A stretch of 64,000 nucleotides of DNA. Source: Phytomonospora endophytica. GTDB taxonomy: Bacteria; Actinomycetota; Actinomycetes; Mycobacteriales; Micromonosporaceae. The stretch lies in the NCBI RefSeq assembly GCF_014202425.1, contig NZ_JACHGT010000001.1, positions 657,838 through 721,837 on the forward strand, given 5' to 3'. Below, piece by piece: positions 26,201 to 33,477 of the stretch. Under the pieces are notes generated by a model, which was given only the letters and a program-made list of their open reading frames with translations, ran no database searches and had not been told where the DNA came from. The stretch's first letter is position 1. The number at the start of each line of letters is the position of its first letter. Position numbers and translations under genes: made by a program.

Positions 26201-26507
26201 CGTGCGGGTCGCGGGACTCATCACCCACCGCCAGCGCCCGCCGACGGCGGGCGGGGTCACCTTCCTGAGCCTTGAGGACGAGACGGGGATCCTCAACGTG
26301 GTCTGCTCCGCCGGGTTGTGGCGGCGGCAGCGCAAACTCGCGCGGACCGCCGTGGGCGTGATCGTGCGCGGGATGGTCGAGAAGAAGATCACCCATGGCG
26401 CCGAGGACGACGCACGGCCGCCCGGAGTGGTGATCAACCTCGTCGCCGACCTCCTCGAACCACTCGATCTGCCGCTGCGGCCGGGACCGTCCCGCGACTT
26501 CCAGTAG
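23268..26507 (+). CDS. dnaE2: error-prone DNA polymerase III alpha subunit DnaE2 (ImuC)
   Basis: The SOS-induced, low-fidelity C-family polymerase of the ImuABC mutasome. The 1079-residue protein has an N-terminal PHP domain (LHCHSYFSFLDGAS, TDHDGFYG), the palm with RGSAANSAVCYALGIT and PDIDLDIASDRREEV near residue 400 (catalytic Asp), and a C-terminal OB fold (IRVRVAGLITHRQRPPTAGG). Length and lack of a tau-binding tail distinguish it from the replicative DnaE1. ATG 23268 overlaps the imuB stop. Confidence 0.95.
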   Translation: MTDRYAELHCHSYFSFLDGASSPAELVDEAIRLGLTGLAVTDHDGFYGVVQFAEAARERGLPTVFGAELSFELPSRQTGVADPAGRHLLVLARNPEGYARLSAAIAAAYEESIGGAKGRPVYDLEALAGEAGGDWLVLTGCRKGFLPSALASGGTGGATRELDRLTALFGRGNVAVELTDHDLPDDDERVDALARIAANLQVATVATNNVHYAHPSRQPVAATLASIRARSPLDSLDGHLPAAAGAHLRGAREMYARFADHPGAVERAAEFAAACAFDLDLIAPRLPLFAPEGHTEMSWLATRVLQGAREYYGPPGSPAVEGAYKQLETELAVIDELGFPGYFLIVDDIAKFCRDNGILCQGRGSAANSAVCYALGITKVDAVKYDLLFERFLSPDRDGHPDIDLDIASDRREEVIQYVYRKYGRGHAAMVANVISYRPRSAVRDVAKALGHTAERAEGWSKQLDRGKRVTDSEVDEIPADVTALADDIGRFPRHLGIHPGGMVICDRPIAQVCPVEPATMPDRTVLQWDKDDCASAGLVKFDLLGLGMLTALSKAVELVERHHGVHIDLALLPKDDPATMAMLCEADTVGVFQVESRAQMSTLPRLRPENFYDLAIEVALIRPGPIQGGSVHPYLARRAGEPWRHKVPKKLLATLEKTCGVPLFQEQLMQMAIDIADFDAREADALRRAMGSKRSEERMQALKARLYAGMERNGVVGAQADEIFQQLHAFADFGFPESHAISFAYLVYASAWLKRHFPAAFTAALLNSQPMGFYSPNTLIADARRHGITVLRPDLNLSGADAVLEDLPDTGEQPVADLSLDPCARLTEITARPVPQPAIRLGLSSVRAISTATAERVEEGRPYTGMTDLARRAGLTTAQLENLAVADAFACFGLSRREALWAAGAAARERPGTLPGTATGLTAPPLPPMSQVELAGADFWATGVSPQSHPVEFVRATLDEAGVLRVADLAEAGDRIRVRVAGLITHRQRPPTAGGVTFLSLEDETGILNVVCSAGLWRRQRKLARTAVGVIVRGMVEKKITHGAEDDARPPGVVINLVADLLEPLDLPLRPGPSRDFQ

Positions 26508-26707
26508 CCGTTCGAGTGCTGTCCGATGTGCGTCATATAGGTACGACTACCAGGTGTCACCGCAGTTGAGGGGCTTGTCAACGGTCATCGCGGGGCTGAA
26601 CGCTGTCGGATCCTGCATTGTGGGCGAGCGCGCACGCTGGCGAAACTGTGAGGCCGACCGAGTGTCCACGACCGACAAACCACCTCCTGCCCCCTCCTGG
26701 AGGCCCC
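26508..26707. other. intergenic region dnaE2 to TetR
   Basis: A short imperfect repeat GTTGA-N8-TCAAC (26565-26582) is present and could be an operator of the TetR gene, but the arms are only 5 bp. A GGAGG (26698-26702) serves the TetR start. No other signal is convincing. Confidence 0.3.
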
Positions 26708-27310
26708 ATGACACCGGTAGCGCCGCCCGGGCGGGCCCAGTACCCGCCCGGTCCCGACGACAGACCGATGCGAGCCGACGCACGCCGCAACCGCGCCAGG
26801 ATCCTGGCCGCAGCCGAAGAAGTGTTCACCGCCAAAGGATCCGGAGCCTCCACCGAGGAGGTCGCCCGGCTCGCCGGAGTCGGGATCGGCACGGTCTTCC
26901 GGCATTTCCCGACCAAGGAGGACCTGCTCAAGGCCATCGTGACCGCCAGCGTTCTGCGCCTGGCCGAACAGACCCAGACGCTGCTCGCCGAAGGCGAACC
27001 GCAGGAGGCGTTCTTCGCCTTCTTCGCCGGGATGGTCGAGCAGGCCGCGGGGAAGAAGGCGATCGTCGACCTGCTCGGCGACGCCGCCGCCGACCTCGAT
27101 TCGGCGAATCCCGTCAACGCCTGGCGACAGGCGATCGAGGCGCTGCTCTCGCGCGCGCAGCGCTTCGGGGGAGTACGTGACGACATCGGGCCGCCGGAGG
27201 TCCTCGCGGTGCTCCTGGGCACCTGCCAGGCGGCGCTCTCGGTGGGGTGGGACGACGCGCTACAGGAGCGTGTCCTGACGATCGTCTTCGACGGGCTGCG
27301 GCCGCGCTGA
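26708..27310 (+). CDS. TetR-family transcriptional regulator
   Basis: A 200-residue regulator with the TetR helix-turn-helix RILAAAEEVFTAKGSGASTE, then EVARLAGVGIGTVFRHFPTKEDLL. The C-terminal domain contains FFAFFAGMVEQAAGKKAIVDLLG, the pattern of the SbtR-like C-terminal group. ATG 26708 is preceded by GGAGG at 5 nt; the longer open frame begins inside the promoter region. It lies on the same strand as, and 103 nt upstream of, the hydrolase gene, but the shared operator at 27.36 and 28.92 kb points to the other TetR as the hydrolase regulator. Confidence 0.87.
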   Translation: MTPVAPPGRAQYPPGPDDRPMRADARRNRARILAAAEEVFTAKGSGASTEEVARLAGVGIGTVFRHFPTKEDLLKAIVTASVLRLAEQTQTLLAEGEPQEAFFAFFAGMVEQAAGKKAIVDLLGDAAADLDSANPVNAWRQAIEALLSRAQRFGGVRDDIGPPEVLAVLLGTCQAALSVGWDDALQERVLTIVFDGLRPR

Positions 27311-27354
27311 GCGGCCGGATCCTTGGTGCGCGGGGAATCGAGCCGAAAAACTAC

Positions 27355-27368
27355 ACGAACGATCGTGC
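27355..27368. promoter_or_regulatory. TetR-type operator 1, ahead of the hydrolase gene
   Basis: ACGAACGATCGTGC contains the palindrome ACGATCGT and recurs with one change at 28917-28930, ahead of the minus-strand TetR gene. The shared motif links that regulator to both promoters. Confidence 0.55.
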
Positions 27369-27412
27369 TAATATTTCGGCGAAGGAACCACCCCGTGCAC
27401 CAAGGAGACCCC

Positions 27413-28258
27413 ATGAGCCTCGCCATCGCCCTCGTCGGGGGCACCTTGAACACCACGTCCCTCGCCAGCCGCCGCCTCGCCGGGCGGGGCGCCTTCGCGC
27501 TGTTCAGCAGGCCGCTGCGCCGCGGGCGGCTCCGGGAGGGCGAGACCGAGCGGATCGCCGAGGCCCGCACCTCGACGATGACCGTCGAAGGCAAGACCGT
27601 GCGCACCTACCGATGGGGCGACGGTGCGCGCCCGGTCCTGTTCGTGCACGGCTGGTGGTCGCGGGGTTCTCGCGTCGCGCCCTTCGTTCCGGGCCTGCTC
27701 GCCCGCGGATACAGCCCGATCTCCTTCGACGCGCCCGGGCACGGCGAGTCGAGCGGCCGCAGCACGACGATCCTGGAGTACCGCGACATCATCCGCCGCC
27801 TGCACGCCGAGCACGGCCCCTTCGAGGCGGTGATGGCGCACTCCTTCGGGCTCGCAGCGTCCTTCTTCGCGCTGCGCGACGAGGTGAAGGCCGGCCGCCT
27901 CGTCGGCATCAGCGGGGTCGGCGAGTTCGGTTACCTGCTCGACACGTTCTCCGGGGCGCTGCGGCTGCGGGAGACGGTGTCGGGGGAGTTGCGCCGGCGG
28001 ATCGAGGAGGACCTCTTCCCGGGGCGCCCGGAGATCTGGCGGCGCTTCTCGGCGACCTACCGGCCCGAGGAGGTCGCGCTCCCGATCCTGCTGATCCACG
28101 ACGACGGCGACGCGATGGTCTCCGTCGAGCAGTCCCGGCGGGTCGCGGCCGCCTACGGCGAGCAGGTGAGGCTGATCGTCACCAACGGCCTGGGGCACAA
28201 CAAGATCGTGACCGACCCGGCGGTGGTCGACACGGTGCTGGGATTCATCGAGGGCTAG
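27413..28258 (+). CDS. alpha/beta hydrolase
   Basis: A 281-residue serine hydrolase: oxyanion region LFVHGWWSRGSR, nucleophile elbow AHSFGLAAS (Ser in the G/H-x-S-x-G position), acid in LLIHDDGDAMVS and a C-terminal His in GLGHNKIV. The N-terminal about 70 residues form a cap-like extension. ATG 27413 is preceded by AAGGAG at 5 nt. The operator 45 bp upstream is shared with the convergent TetR gene at 28245-28877, which likely controls it. The two genes overlap by 14 nt at their 3' ends. Substrate unknown. Confidence 0.88.
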   Translation: MSLAIALVGGTLNTTSLASRRLAGRGAFALFSRPLRRGRLREGETERIAEARTSTMTVEGKTVRTYRWGDGARPVLFVHGWWSRGSRVAPFVPGLLARGYSPISFDAPGHGESSGRSTTILEYRDIIRRLHAEHGPFEAVMAHSFGLAASFFALRDEVKAGRLVGISGVGEFGYLLDTFSGALRLRETVSGELRRRIEEDLFPGRPEIWRRFSATYRPEEVALPILLIHDDGDAMVSVEQSRRVAAAYGEQVRLIVTNGLGHNKIVTDPAVVDTVLGFIEG

Positions 28259-28877
28259 CCCCGCGCCGCCCCAGTATCCGCGTGATGGCCCGCGTCGCCC
28301 ATTCATAGGGACGCGGGTCGTTCGCGTCGCGCAGCAGGGAGTCGCCGTTGGCGCCCTCCATGATCGCGATGAGCTCGAAGGCCACCTGCGGGCCGTCCGG
28401 GTCGGCGGGCAGCTCGCCCTTGGCGATCGCGGCCCCCACGGTCGCCTCGACGAAGTCGGTCCACTCGATGCGGGCGGCGACGATCGCGTCGCGCACGGGA
28501 CCCGGCCGGGAGTCGAACTCGGCGGCCACGGCGAAGAAGAAACAGCCGCCGGGGAACACCCGCGTGCGCGAGTAGGCGAGCCAGTTCTCGCACAGCGAGC
28601 GCAGGCGCGGCAGCCCGTCGTCGAACTCCATCGCGGGCACGGCGATGTGGTCGAGGAAGATCCGCCGGGCGGCGCGGACGGTCGCGAGCTGGAGCTCCTC
28701 CTTGGAGCCGAAGAGCGCGAAGACGCCGCTCTTCGACAGCGACAGCTCGCTCGCCAGCCGGCCGATGGTCAGGCCGCTGAGGCCCTCGACGGAGGCGAGG
28801 TCGGCGGTGTGGCGCAGGACCAGGCGGCGGGTCTGGTTGCCGCGCTCGACGCGTCCGTCCGCCGATGGGGTGTCCAC
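28245..28877 (-). CDS. TetR-family transcriptional regulator of the hydrolase pair
   Basis: A 210-residue regulator. N-terminal RHTADLASVEGLSGLTIGRL and ASELSLSKSGVFALFGSKEE form the TetR DNA-binding domain; the C-terminal half with FPGGCFFFAVAAEFDSRPGPV matches the group often annotated as TetR_C_6/YsiA-like. The start is GTG at 28877, 6 nt after AGGAGG; the ORF continues upstream through the operator, which argues against an earlier start. Both its own promoter (28917-28930) and the hydrolase promoter carry the same palindromic site, so autoregulation plus control of the hydrolase is likely. Confidence 0.87.
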   Translation of the reverse strand: MDTPSADGRVERGNQTRRLVLRHTADLASVEGLSGLTIGRLASELSLSKSGVFALFGSKEELQLATVRAARRIFLDHIAVPAMEFDDGLPRLRSLCENWLAYSRTRVFPGGCFFFAVAAEFDSRPGPVRDAIVAARIEWTDFVEATVGAAIAKGELPADPDGPQVAFELIAIMEGANGDSLLRDANDPRPYEWATRAITRILGRRGASPR

Positions 28878-28916
28878 GACCGGCCTCCTTTCCAAGGGAT
28901 GGGTCAAGCCTAGTGA

Positions 28917-28930
28917 ACGAACGGTCGTGC
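28917..28930. promoter_or_regulatory. TetR-type operator 2, ahead of its own gene
   Basis: ACGAACGGTCGTGC, 13 of 14 identical to the site at 27355-27368. On the minus strand it lies just upstream of TAGGCT, a possible -10 box for the TetR gene, and 40 bp before the start codon. Confidence 0.55.
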
Positions 28931-28970
28931 CCACGGGAGTGTTCCCGGTAGGGTACCCGTCGTCCCGGGC

Positions 28971-29007
28971 TCAAGTACTTGAACAGGCTTCAAGTAGTTG
29001 CTACATT
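28971..29007 (+). promoter_or_regulatory. promoter and repeated operator of the membrane/winged-helix pair
   Basis: TTGAAC (28979-28984), a 17-nt spacer and TACATT (29002-29007) form a good promoter. TCAAGTACTTG (28971-28981) and TCAAGTAGTTG (28990-29000) are direct repeats 19 bp apart covering the -35 box and spacer; the first extends to the palindrome TCAAGTACTTGA. They are likely sites for the winged-helix protein encoded second in the operon. Confidence 0.6.
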
Positions 29008-29029
29008 CCTTGTGGCGAAAGGAATTCCC

Positions 29030-29440
29030 ATGACAGACCTGCCCGCCCGCGAGGCCCTCGCCGAAGTCGCCCGAGTCCGCCGCCGCATCCGCTCCCTGCG
29101 CTGGTGGCACGTGGCCGCGGGCCTCGTCACCGCCGTCAGCCTCACCGTCTACTACGTCGCCATGGCGGCCTGGCCCGACGAAGTCGACGTGTTCGTCCTG
29201 CCGTGGCTGGCGGTGACGGCCGGGATCCTGCTGCTCATCCGATGGCGGATGCGCGCGGTGCCGCGCGAGGCGGCCCGGCTGGAGGAGAAGGCCGTGTGGA
29301 TCAGCGTCGGACTGGCCCTGGTCACCATCGCCGTCAACAACCTGCTGCTGCCCCCGGGCCTGTCGGTCTGGATCGTCCTGACGGGCGTGCTGCCGGCGCT
29401 GCCGTTCCTCTACGCCGCCTGGCGGGTGGGCCGCCGGTGA
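29030..29440 (+). CDS. small membrane protein paired with a winged-helix regulator
   Basis: A 136-residue protein with an Arg-rich N-terminal helix (REALAEVARVRRRIRSLRWWHV) and four membrane segments (about residues 27-47, 54-70, 87-104 and 108-127). ATG 29030 is preceded by AAAGGA at 6 nt. Its stop overlaps the start of the winged-helix regulator (GTGA). Membrane protein plus transcription factor in one operon is a common actinobacterial pattern. No transport or enzyme motif is visible. Confidence 0.75.
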   Translation: MTDLPAREALAEVARVRRRIRSLRWWHVAAGLVTAVSLTVYYVAMAAWPDEVDVFVLPWLAVTAGILLLIRWRMRAVPREAARLEEKAVWISVGLALVTIAVNNLLLPPGLSVWIVLTGVLPALPFLYAAWRVGRR

Positions 29441-29751
29441 GTCACCCGCGCCATCGCCTCGACGAGGTGATCCACACTCCCGTGCGACTGTCGATCATGG
29501 CCGCGCTCGACGCCGCCGAGCGCGTCCATTTCGGGCTCCTGCGGGACACCGTCGAGGTCAGCGACTCGCTGCTGTCCAAGCACATCGTCAACCTCGAAGA
29601 GGCCGGATACGTCACGGTCACCAAAGGCCACGAGGGCAGACGGCCGCGGACCTGGTACGCGCTCACGCCGCTCGGGCGCGAGGCCTTCGCGACCTACCTG
29701 GCCACCCTCGACGAGATCGTCGGCCGCGTGTCTCAGCCGCCGTTGAGGTAG
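29437..29751 (+). CDS. winged-helix transcriptional regulator (MarR/PadR-like)
   Basis: A 104-residue single-domain regulator: VIHTPVRLSIMAALDAAERV, then FGLLRDTVEVSDSLLSKHIVNLEEAGYV and a wing KGHEGRRPRTWYALT. This is the winged-helix DNA-binding (MarR_2/DUF4364-like) pattern. The GTG start at 29437 overlaps the membrane gene's stop. It probably binds the repeats at 28971-29000 and controls its own operon. It converges with the NarL-type regulator gene with a 19-nt overlap. Confidence 0.85.
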   Translation: MSHPRHRLDEVIHTPVRLSIMAALDAAERVHFGLLRDTVEVSDSLLSKHIVNLEEAGYVTVTKGHEGRRPRTWYALTPLGREAFATYLATLDEIVGRVSQPPLR

Positions 29752-30377
29752 GCCAGTACGGCCAGGACCCGCCGGTTGTCGTCCTCCGACTGCGGCAGGT
29801 CGAGCTTGCGGAAGATGTTCGCGGTGTGCTTGCCGACGGCCTTCTCGGTGATGAACAGGCTCGCCGCGATCGACGCGTTCGACCGGCCCTCCGCCATCAG
29901 CCCCAGCACCTCGCGCTCGCGGGCGGTGAGCGCGTCCATCGCGTGCTGGCCTCGGCCGCTCAGCAGCTGCGCGACGACCTCGGGGTCCATGACCGTGCCG
30001 CCGGAGGCGACGCGGTGGACGGCGTCGATGAAGGTCGCGATGTTCGACACGCGGTCCTTGAGCAGGTAGCCGACGCCGCCGGTGCGGTCCGACATCAGCT
30101 CGCGCGCGTAGAGCTGCTCGACGTACTGGGACAGCACCAGCACGGGCAGGCCGGGGATCTGCTGTCGCGCCTCGATGGCCGCGCGCACGCCCTCGTCGGT
30201 GAACGTCGGGGGCAGCCGCACGTCGACGACGGCGACGTCGGGCCGGTGCGTGAGCAGCGACTGCTGCAGTGAGGGGCCGTTGTCGACGGCGTCGACGACC
30301 TCGATGTCGTGGGCCGACAGGAGACGGATCAGTCCGTCCCGCAGCAGGGCGTGGTCCTCGGCCAGTACCGCTCGCAC
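29733..30377 (-). CDS. NarL/LuxR-family response regulator
   Basis: A 214-residue regulator: receiver domain with AVLAEDHALLRDGLIRLL, phosphoacceptor Asp in DVAVVDVRLPPTFTDEG and Lys in GYLLKDRVS, then a C-terminal LuxR helix-turn-helix (LTAREREVLGLMAEGRSNASIA, ITEKAVGKHTANIF). GTG 30377 is preceded by GGAG at 5 nt; the frame also allows TTG 30401. Its natural partner is the histidine kinase at 31989-33305 on the same strand, but an opposite-strand gene of 1.45 kb now lies between them. Confidence 0.9.
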   Translation of the reverse strand: MRAVLAEDHALLRDGLIRLLSAHDIEVVDAVDNGPSLQQSLLTHRPDVAVVDVRLPPTFTDEGVRAAIEARQQIPGLPVLVLSQYVEQLYARELMSDRTGGVGYLLKDRVSNIATFIDAVHRVASGGTVMDPEVVAQLLSGRGQHAMDALTAREREVLGLMAEGRSNASIAASLFITEKAVGKHTANIFRKLDLPQSEDDNRRVLAVLAYLNGG

Positions 30378-30542
30378 AAAGACTCCATCGGTCGGTGTCA
30401 ACGCTTAACGACCGAAGCGTATCCACTCCCCGCGCACGCCTGTACGGGCCTTAGCCGCCTGCCCGAACGGGCGAGGTGCGGGGCATGGACGACCGCCCGA
30501 ACGGACCGTCGGCCAACCCGGGCGCGAGCCGAGACTGGAGGG

Positions 30543-31997
30543 GTGACGCGGAGCCCGCGAGGCCCGGTCCGGCGGCCCCCGGTGATACCGGCGCGCACCG
30601 CTGTGAGCGGTGACGCCGGGCCCTTCGCGCGCCTGCTCGTCCTCCAGCGCACCGCCGGGAACCGCGCGGTGACCCGCGCCCTCCAGCGCTGCGGCCCGGC
30701 GAAGCCCGACTGCGACTGCTCACCGGAGGAACACGAACGCGCCGAAGCCCCCGTCCAGCGCCTCACCGCCGAGGAGAAGGCCGCATCCCTCACCTCACCC
30801 GACTTCGCCGGCGAACCCCGCCTGGAAGCGGCCTTCGACAACAGCCCGCCGATGCGCTCGGGGGAGCGCGGTGACCCGGTGGGCCGAATCCAGGGCGTCC
30901 TGGTCTCCGACGGTTTCGGCATGCCCCGGTCCACCAAGCCCGACGGGAGCATGGACGGCGTCTTCGGCGGCGAGACCCGTGACGTCGTGCGCGGCTTCCA
31001 GGAGAAGCACGAGCTGCCCGCGCCCGACGGCGTGATCGGCCACCAGACCCTCGGGAAACTCGACGTGCTCGCCGGGAAGAAGGGGAAGGGCGGTGGCGGC
31101 AAAGGACCGGCGCCGTGCCCGCCGGGAGGCACCGTCGACCCGGGCACCGACCTGCCGCCCGGGATCGGGACGCCGACGGTGAACCTCATGTCCCCGAACG
31201 CGATCGCCTCGGCCGTCGGCAAGCCGGGCGCGCCTCCGCTGGCCGCCCACCGCGTCAACGGCGGTAAGGAGTTCACGTTTCCCCCGGTGGCGGTGACGGC
31301 CGTGGACACCGGTGGATCGTGCAAGAAGTGCGTCGCCGACTGGGCGCCGCCGGTGCCGCCGGTGGAGCTGTTCATCGGCACCGGCACCTTCACCGACGGC
31401 AAGCGCTTCTTCGTGGGGCGCCCGGGCGACGCCTCGGGCTGCGACACCGGCCCGCTGCCAGACCTGCTCGACGTCCGCAAGGTCATCGACCCCGCGCTCA
31501 CCGGGAAGCTGCTCGCCGGGGAGATGGAGCACTGGACGGACTTCCTGCGCTCCTGGCAGCTGGTCGTCGGGCGCCTGCTCGGCAACGTCCGGCGCCTCAC
31601 GCCCGCCCGCAGTCACCTCACCGGCGCCGACCTGGCCGACTGCCGCGGCAAGGTCGGCGACTTCCTCCTCGACGCCAACGGCTTCCCCGCGGGTGCCGCT
31701 CCCGGCACCACCGTCGTCGACGGCTTCGGCGGCTTCGTGCCGGGGCCGCTGGGCGACACCGACGCTCAGGGCGCGGCCGTGCGCGACGCCCCCAACGGAC
31801 CGCACCGGGCCACGTCGACACCGCCGGGAAGCCGTCCCGAGCGGCCCAACATCGACACCGCGAAGAACCCCTTCGGCTGCAAGGCCTTCTTCGCCGCCTT
31901 CAAGGCCGACGCCCTGCCGGGCGTGCCCGGCGCGCCGAGCACCGACGTGATCAAAGACCTCGGCGACCCGCCGAAGCAGCCCTGGCACCTACTCTGA
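30543..31997 (+). CDS. peptidoglycan-binding protein with DUF4157-type QRTAGN motif
   Basis: A 484-residue protein. Near the N-terminus it has LLVLQRTAGNRAVTRALQR, the motif that in actinobacteria precedes DUF4157 and other cargo of contractile injection systems, then a Cys-rich CGPAKPDCDCS. About residues 105-180 form a PG_binding_1 domain (RIQGVLVSDGFG, GVFGGETRDVVRGFQEKH, GVIGHQTLGKLD). The rest (about 210-484), with paired cysteines and WTDFLRSWQLVVGRLL, is unknown and could be the effector part. No signal peptide. GTG 30543 is a guess among several starts. No contractile-tail genes are in the window. Confidence 0.65.
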   Translation: MTRSPRGPVRRPPVIPARTAVSGDAGPFARLLVLQRTAGNRAVTRALQRCGPAKPDCDCSPEEHERAEAPVQRLTAEEKAASLTSPDFAGEPRLEAAFDNSPPMRSGERGDPVGRIQGVLVSDGFGMPRSTKPDGSMDGVFGGETRDVVRGFQEKHELPAPDGVIGHQTLGKLDVLAGKKGKGGGGKGPAPCPPGGTVDPGTDLPPGIGTPTVNLMSPNAIASAVGKPGAPPLAAHRVNGGKEFTFPPVAVTAVDTGGSCKKCVADWAPPVPPVELFIGTGTFTDGKRFFVGRPGDASGCDTGPLPDLLDVRKVIDPALTGKLLAGEMEHWTDFLRSWQLVVGRLLGNVRRLTPARSHLTGADLADCRGKVGDFLLDANGFPAGAAPGTTVVDGFGGFVPGPLGDTDAQGAAVRDAPNGPHRATSTPPGSRPERPNIDTAKNPFGCKAFFAAFKADALPGVPGAPSTDVIKDLGDPPKQPWHLL

Positions 31998-33305
31998 GCC
32001 GCGCGGCGGCAGCAGGTCGACGTCCAGGTCGCAGGGGATCTCGATGGTCACGATCGTCGGCCCGCCCGCCGGGCTCTTCACCGACAGCGTCCCGTCGAAG
32101 GCCGACAGGCGCTTGGCGACACCGTCGAGACCGCCGCCGGGCGTGATCGCGGCCCCGCCCGGTCCGTTGTCGCCGACCAGGATCGCCAGCTCGCCGCGCA
32201 CGTACATCACCCGCACCCAGGCGCGTTCGGCGTGGCCGTGCTTCGTGGAGTTGGTCAGCAGCTCGGCGATCGCGAAGTAGGCCGCCGACTCCACCGGCTG
32301 CGGCGGCCGGCCGCTGAGGCTGATGTCGACCTCCACCTCGCCGGAGTGGTTGAGCGCCAGCGCGCGCACGGCCCCGTCGAGGCCGCGGTCGGCCAGCAGC
32401 GGCGGGTGGATGCCGCGGACGAGGTTGCGCAGTTCGACCAGGGCCTCGACGCTGTTGTCGCGGGCCTCGGCGAGGAGTTTCGCGGCGGTCTTCGGGTCGC
32501 GCTCCATCATCTCCTCGGCCATGCCGAGGCTCATGCCGAGCGCCACCAGGCGGGCCTGGGCGCCGTCGTGCAGGTCGCGTTCGATGCGGCGGATCTCGGC
32601 GGCCTGCGTGTCGACGGTCTCGGCGCGCGAGACGGTCAGCACGCGGACGCGGTCGGCGAGGCGCGTCTCGGTCGTCGGGCCGAGCAGGGAGGAGGAGAGC
32701 AGCCCGTAGGAGCGCATGATCTTCGGGCTGAGCCAGAACCACAGCCCGAGGTAGAGCAGGCCCATCGGGATGCCGTAGACGGCCGCGGAGGTGGTGTCGT
32801 GCACCTCCAGCAGGCCGGTGATCCCGAACATCTCCACGGCGGCGTTGTCGGGCAGCGCGTTCCACCACACGGGCATCGTCAGCGCGCCGAGCGCGGCGAC
32901 GAACAGGGTCCAGTTGATGATCATCAGGCAGATCCCGGCGGTCCCGTTGACCCACAGCCACGCGTGGTCGCGCCAGGTGGCGGGGTCCTTCAGGGCGGCG
33001 AAGACGCGGGCGTGCAGGCCCCGGTCGGGGTCGCGCAGGTAGGGGCGCTCGATGCGGATGCCGAGGCGGTTGCCGATCCACAGCCGGTGCAGGTCGGTGA
33101 AGTTGCGGGTGAACAGCGCCAGGGCCAGCAGGAGGGGCAGGCCCACCCACGCCGTCACCAGGCCGAGCGACACGATCACGAAGATCGCCAGCACGATGCC
33201 GCCGATCGAGGTGAACGTGAGCATGAACGACATGCCCAGCAGCTCAAGCCGGCCGGCCGTGCGGACGCGGTCTTCGGGGATCGGGTCGGTCTTCACATCG
33301 TTCAT
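31989..33305 (-). CDS. NarL-type sensor histidine kinase
   Basis: A 438-residue membrane kinase: an N-terminal PspC-less sensor region with about five membrane segments (first at residues 22-60, others around 110-145 and 175-200), a HisKA_3 dimerisation domain with the phosphoacceptor His in RIERDLHDGAQARLVALG, and a HATPase domain (AELLTNSTKHGHAERAWV, GDNGPGGAA). The ATG at 33305 lies 172 bp from the divergent MMPL gene. Its cognate regulator is probably the one at 29733-30377. A 14-bp direct repeat in the divergent promoter region may be the regulator's site. Confidence 0.9.
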   Translation of the reverse strand: MNDVKTDPIPEDRVRTAGRLELLGMSFMLTFTSIGGIVLAIFVIVSLGLVTAWVGLPLLLALALFTRNFTDLHRLWIGNRLGIRIERPYLRDPDRGLHARVFAALKDPATWRDHAWLWVNGTAGICLMIINWTLFVAALGALTMPVWWNALPDNAAVEMFGITGLLEVHDTTSAAVYGIPMGLLYLGLWFWLSPKIMRSYGLLSSSLLGPTTETRLADRVRVLTVSRAETVDTQAAEIRRIERDLHDGAQARLVALGMSLGMAEEMMERDPKTAAKLLAEARDNSVEALVELRNLVRGIHPPLLADRGLDGAVRALALNHSGEVEVDISLSGRPPQPVESAAYFAIAELLTNSTKHGHAERAWVRVMYVRGELAILVGDNGPGGAAITPGGGLDGVAKRLSAFDGTLSVKSPAGGPTIVTIEIPCDLDVDLLPPRGSE

Positions 33306-33356
33306 TGTTCCCGTCAGGCGTCACCGGCGGCGGTGGGCCTAGCCCCCCTGGTGTTC

Positions 33357-33393
33357 GGGCGCCTGAGCCCCGGGCGATAGGGCGCCTGAGCCC
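33357..33393. promoter_or_regulatory. direct repeat between kinase and MMPL genes
   Basis: GGGCGCCTGAGCCC occurs at 33357-33370 and again at 33380-33393, 23 bp apart (about two helical turns). Each copy is itself nearly palindromic. It lies in the divergent promoter region and is a candidate site for the LuxR-type regulator. Confidence 0.45.
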
Positions 33394-33477
33394 AGTGGCG
33401 CGTCCCTGTTCCCCGGCGAGTCTTGGGCGCGACACCGGAGTTTCGTCCACTGGGGACGGTCGGAGGGGAGCAATACG

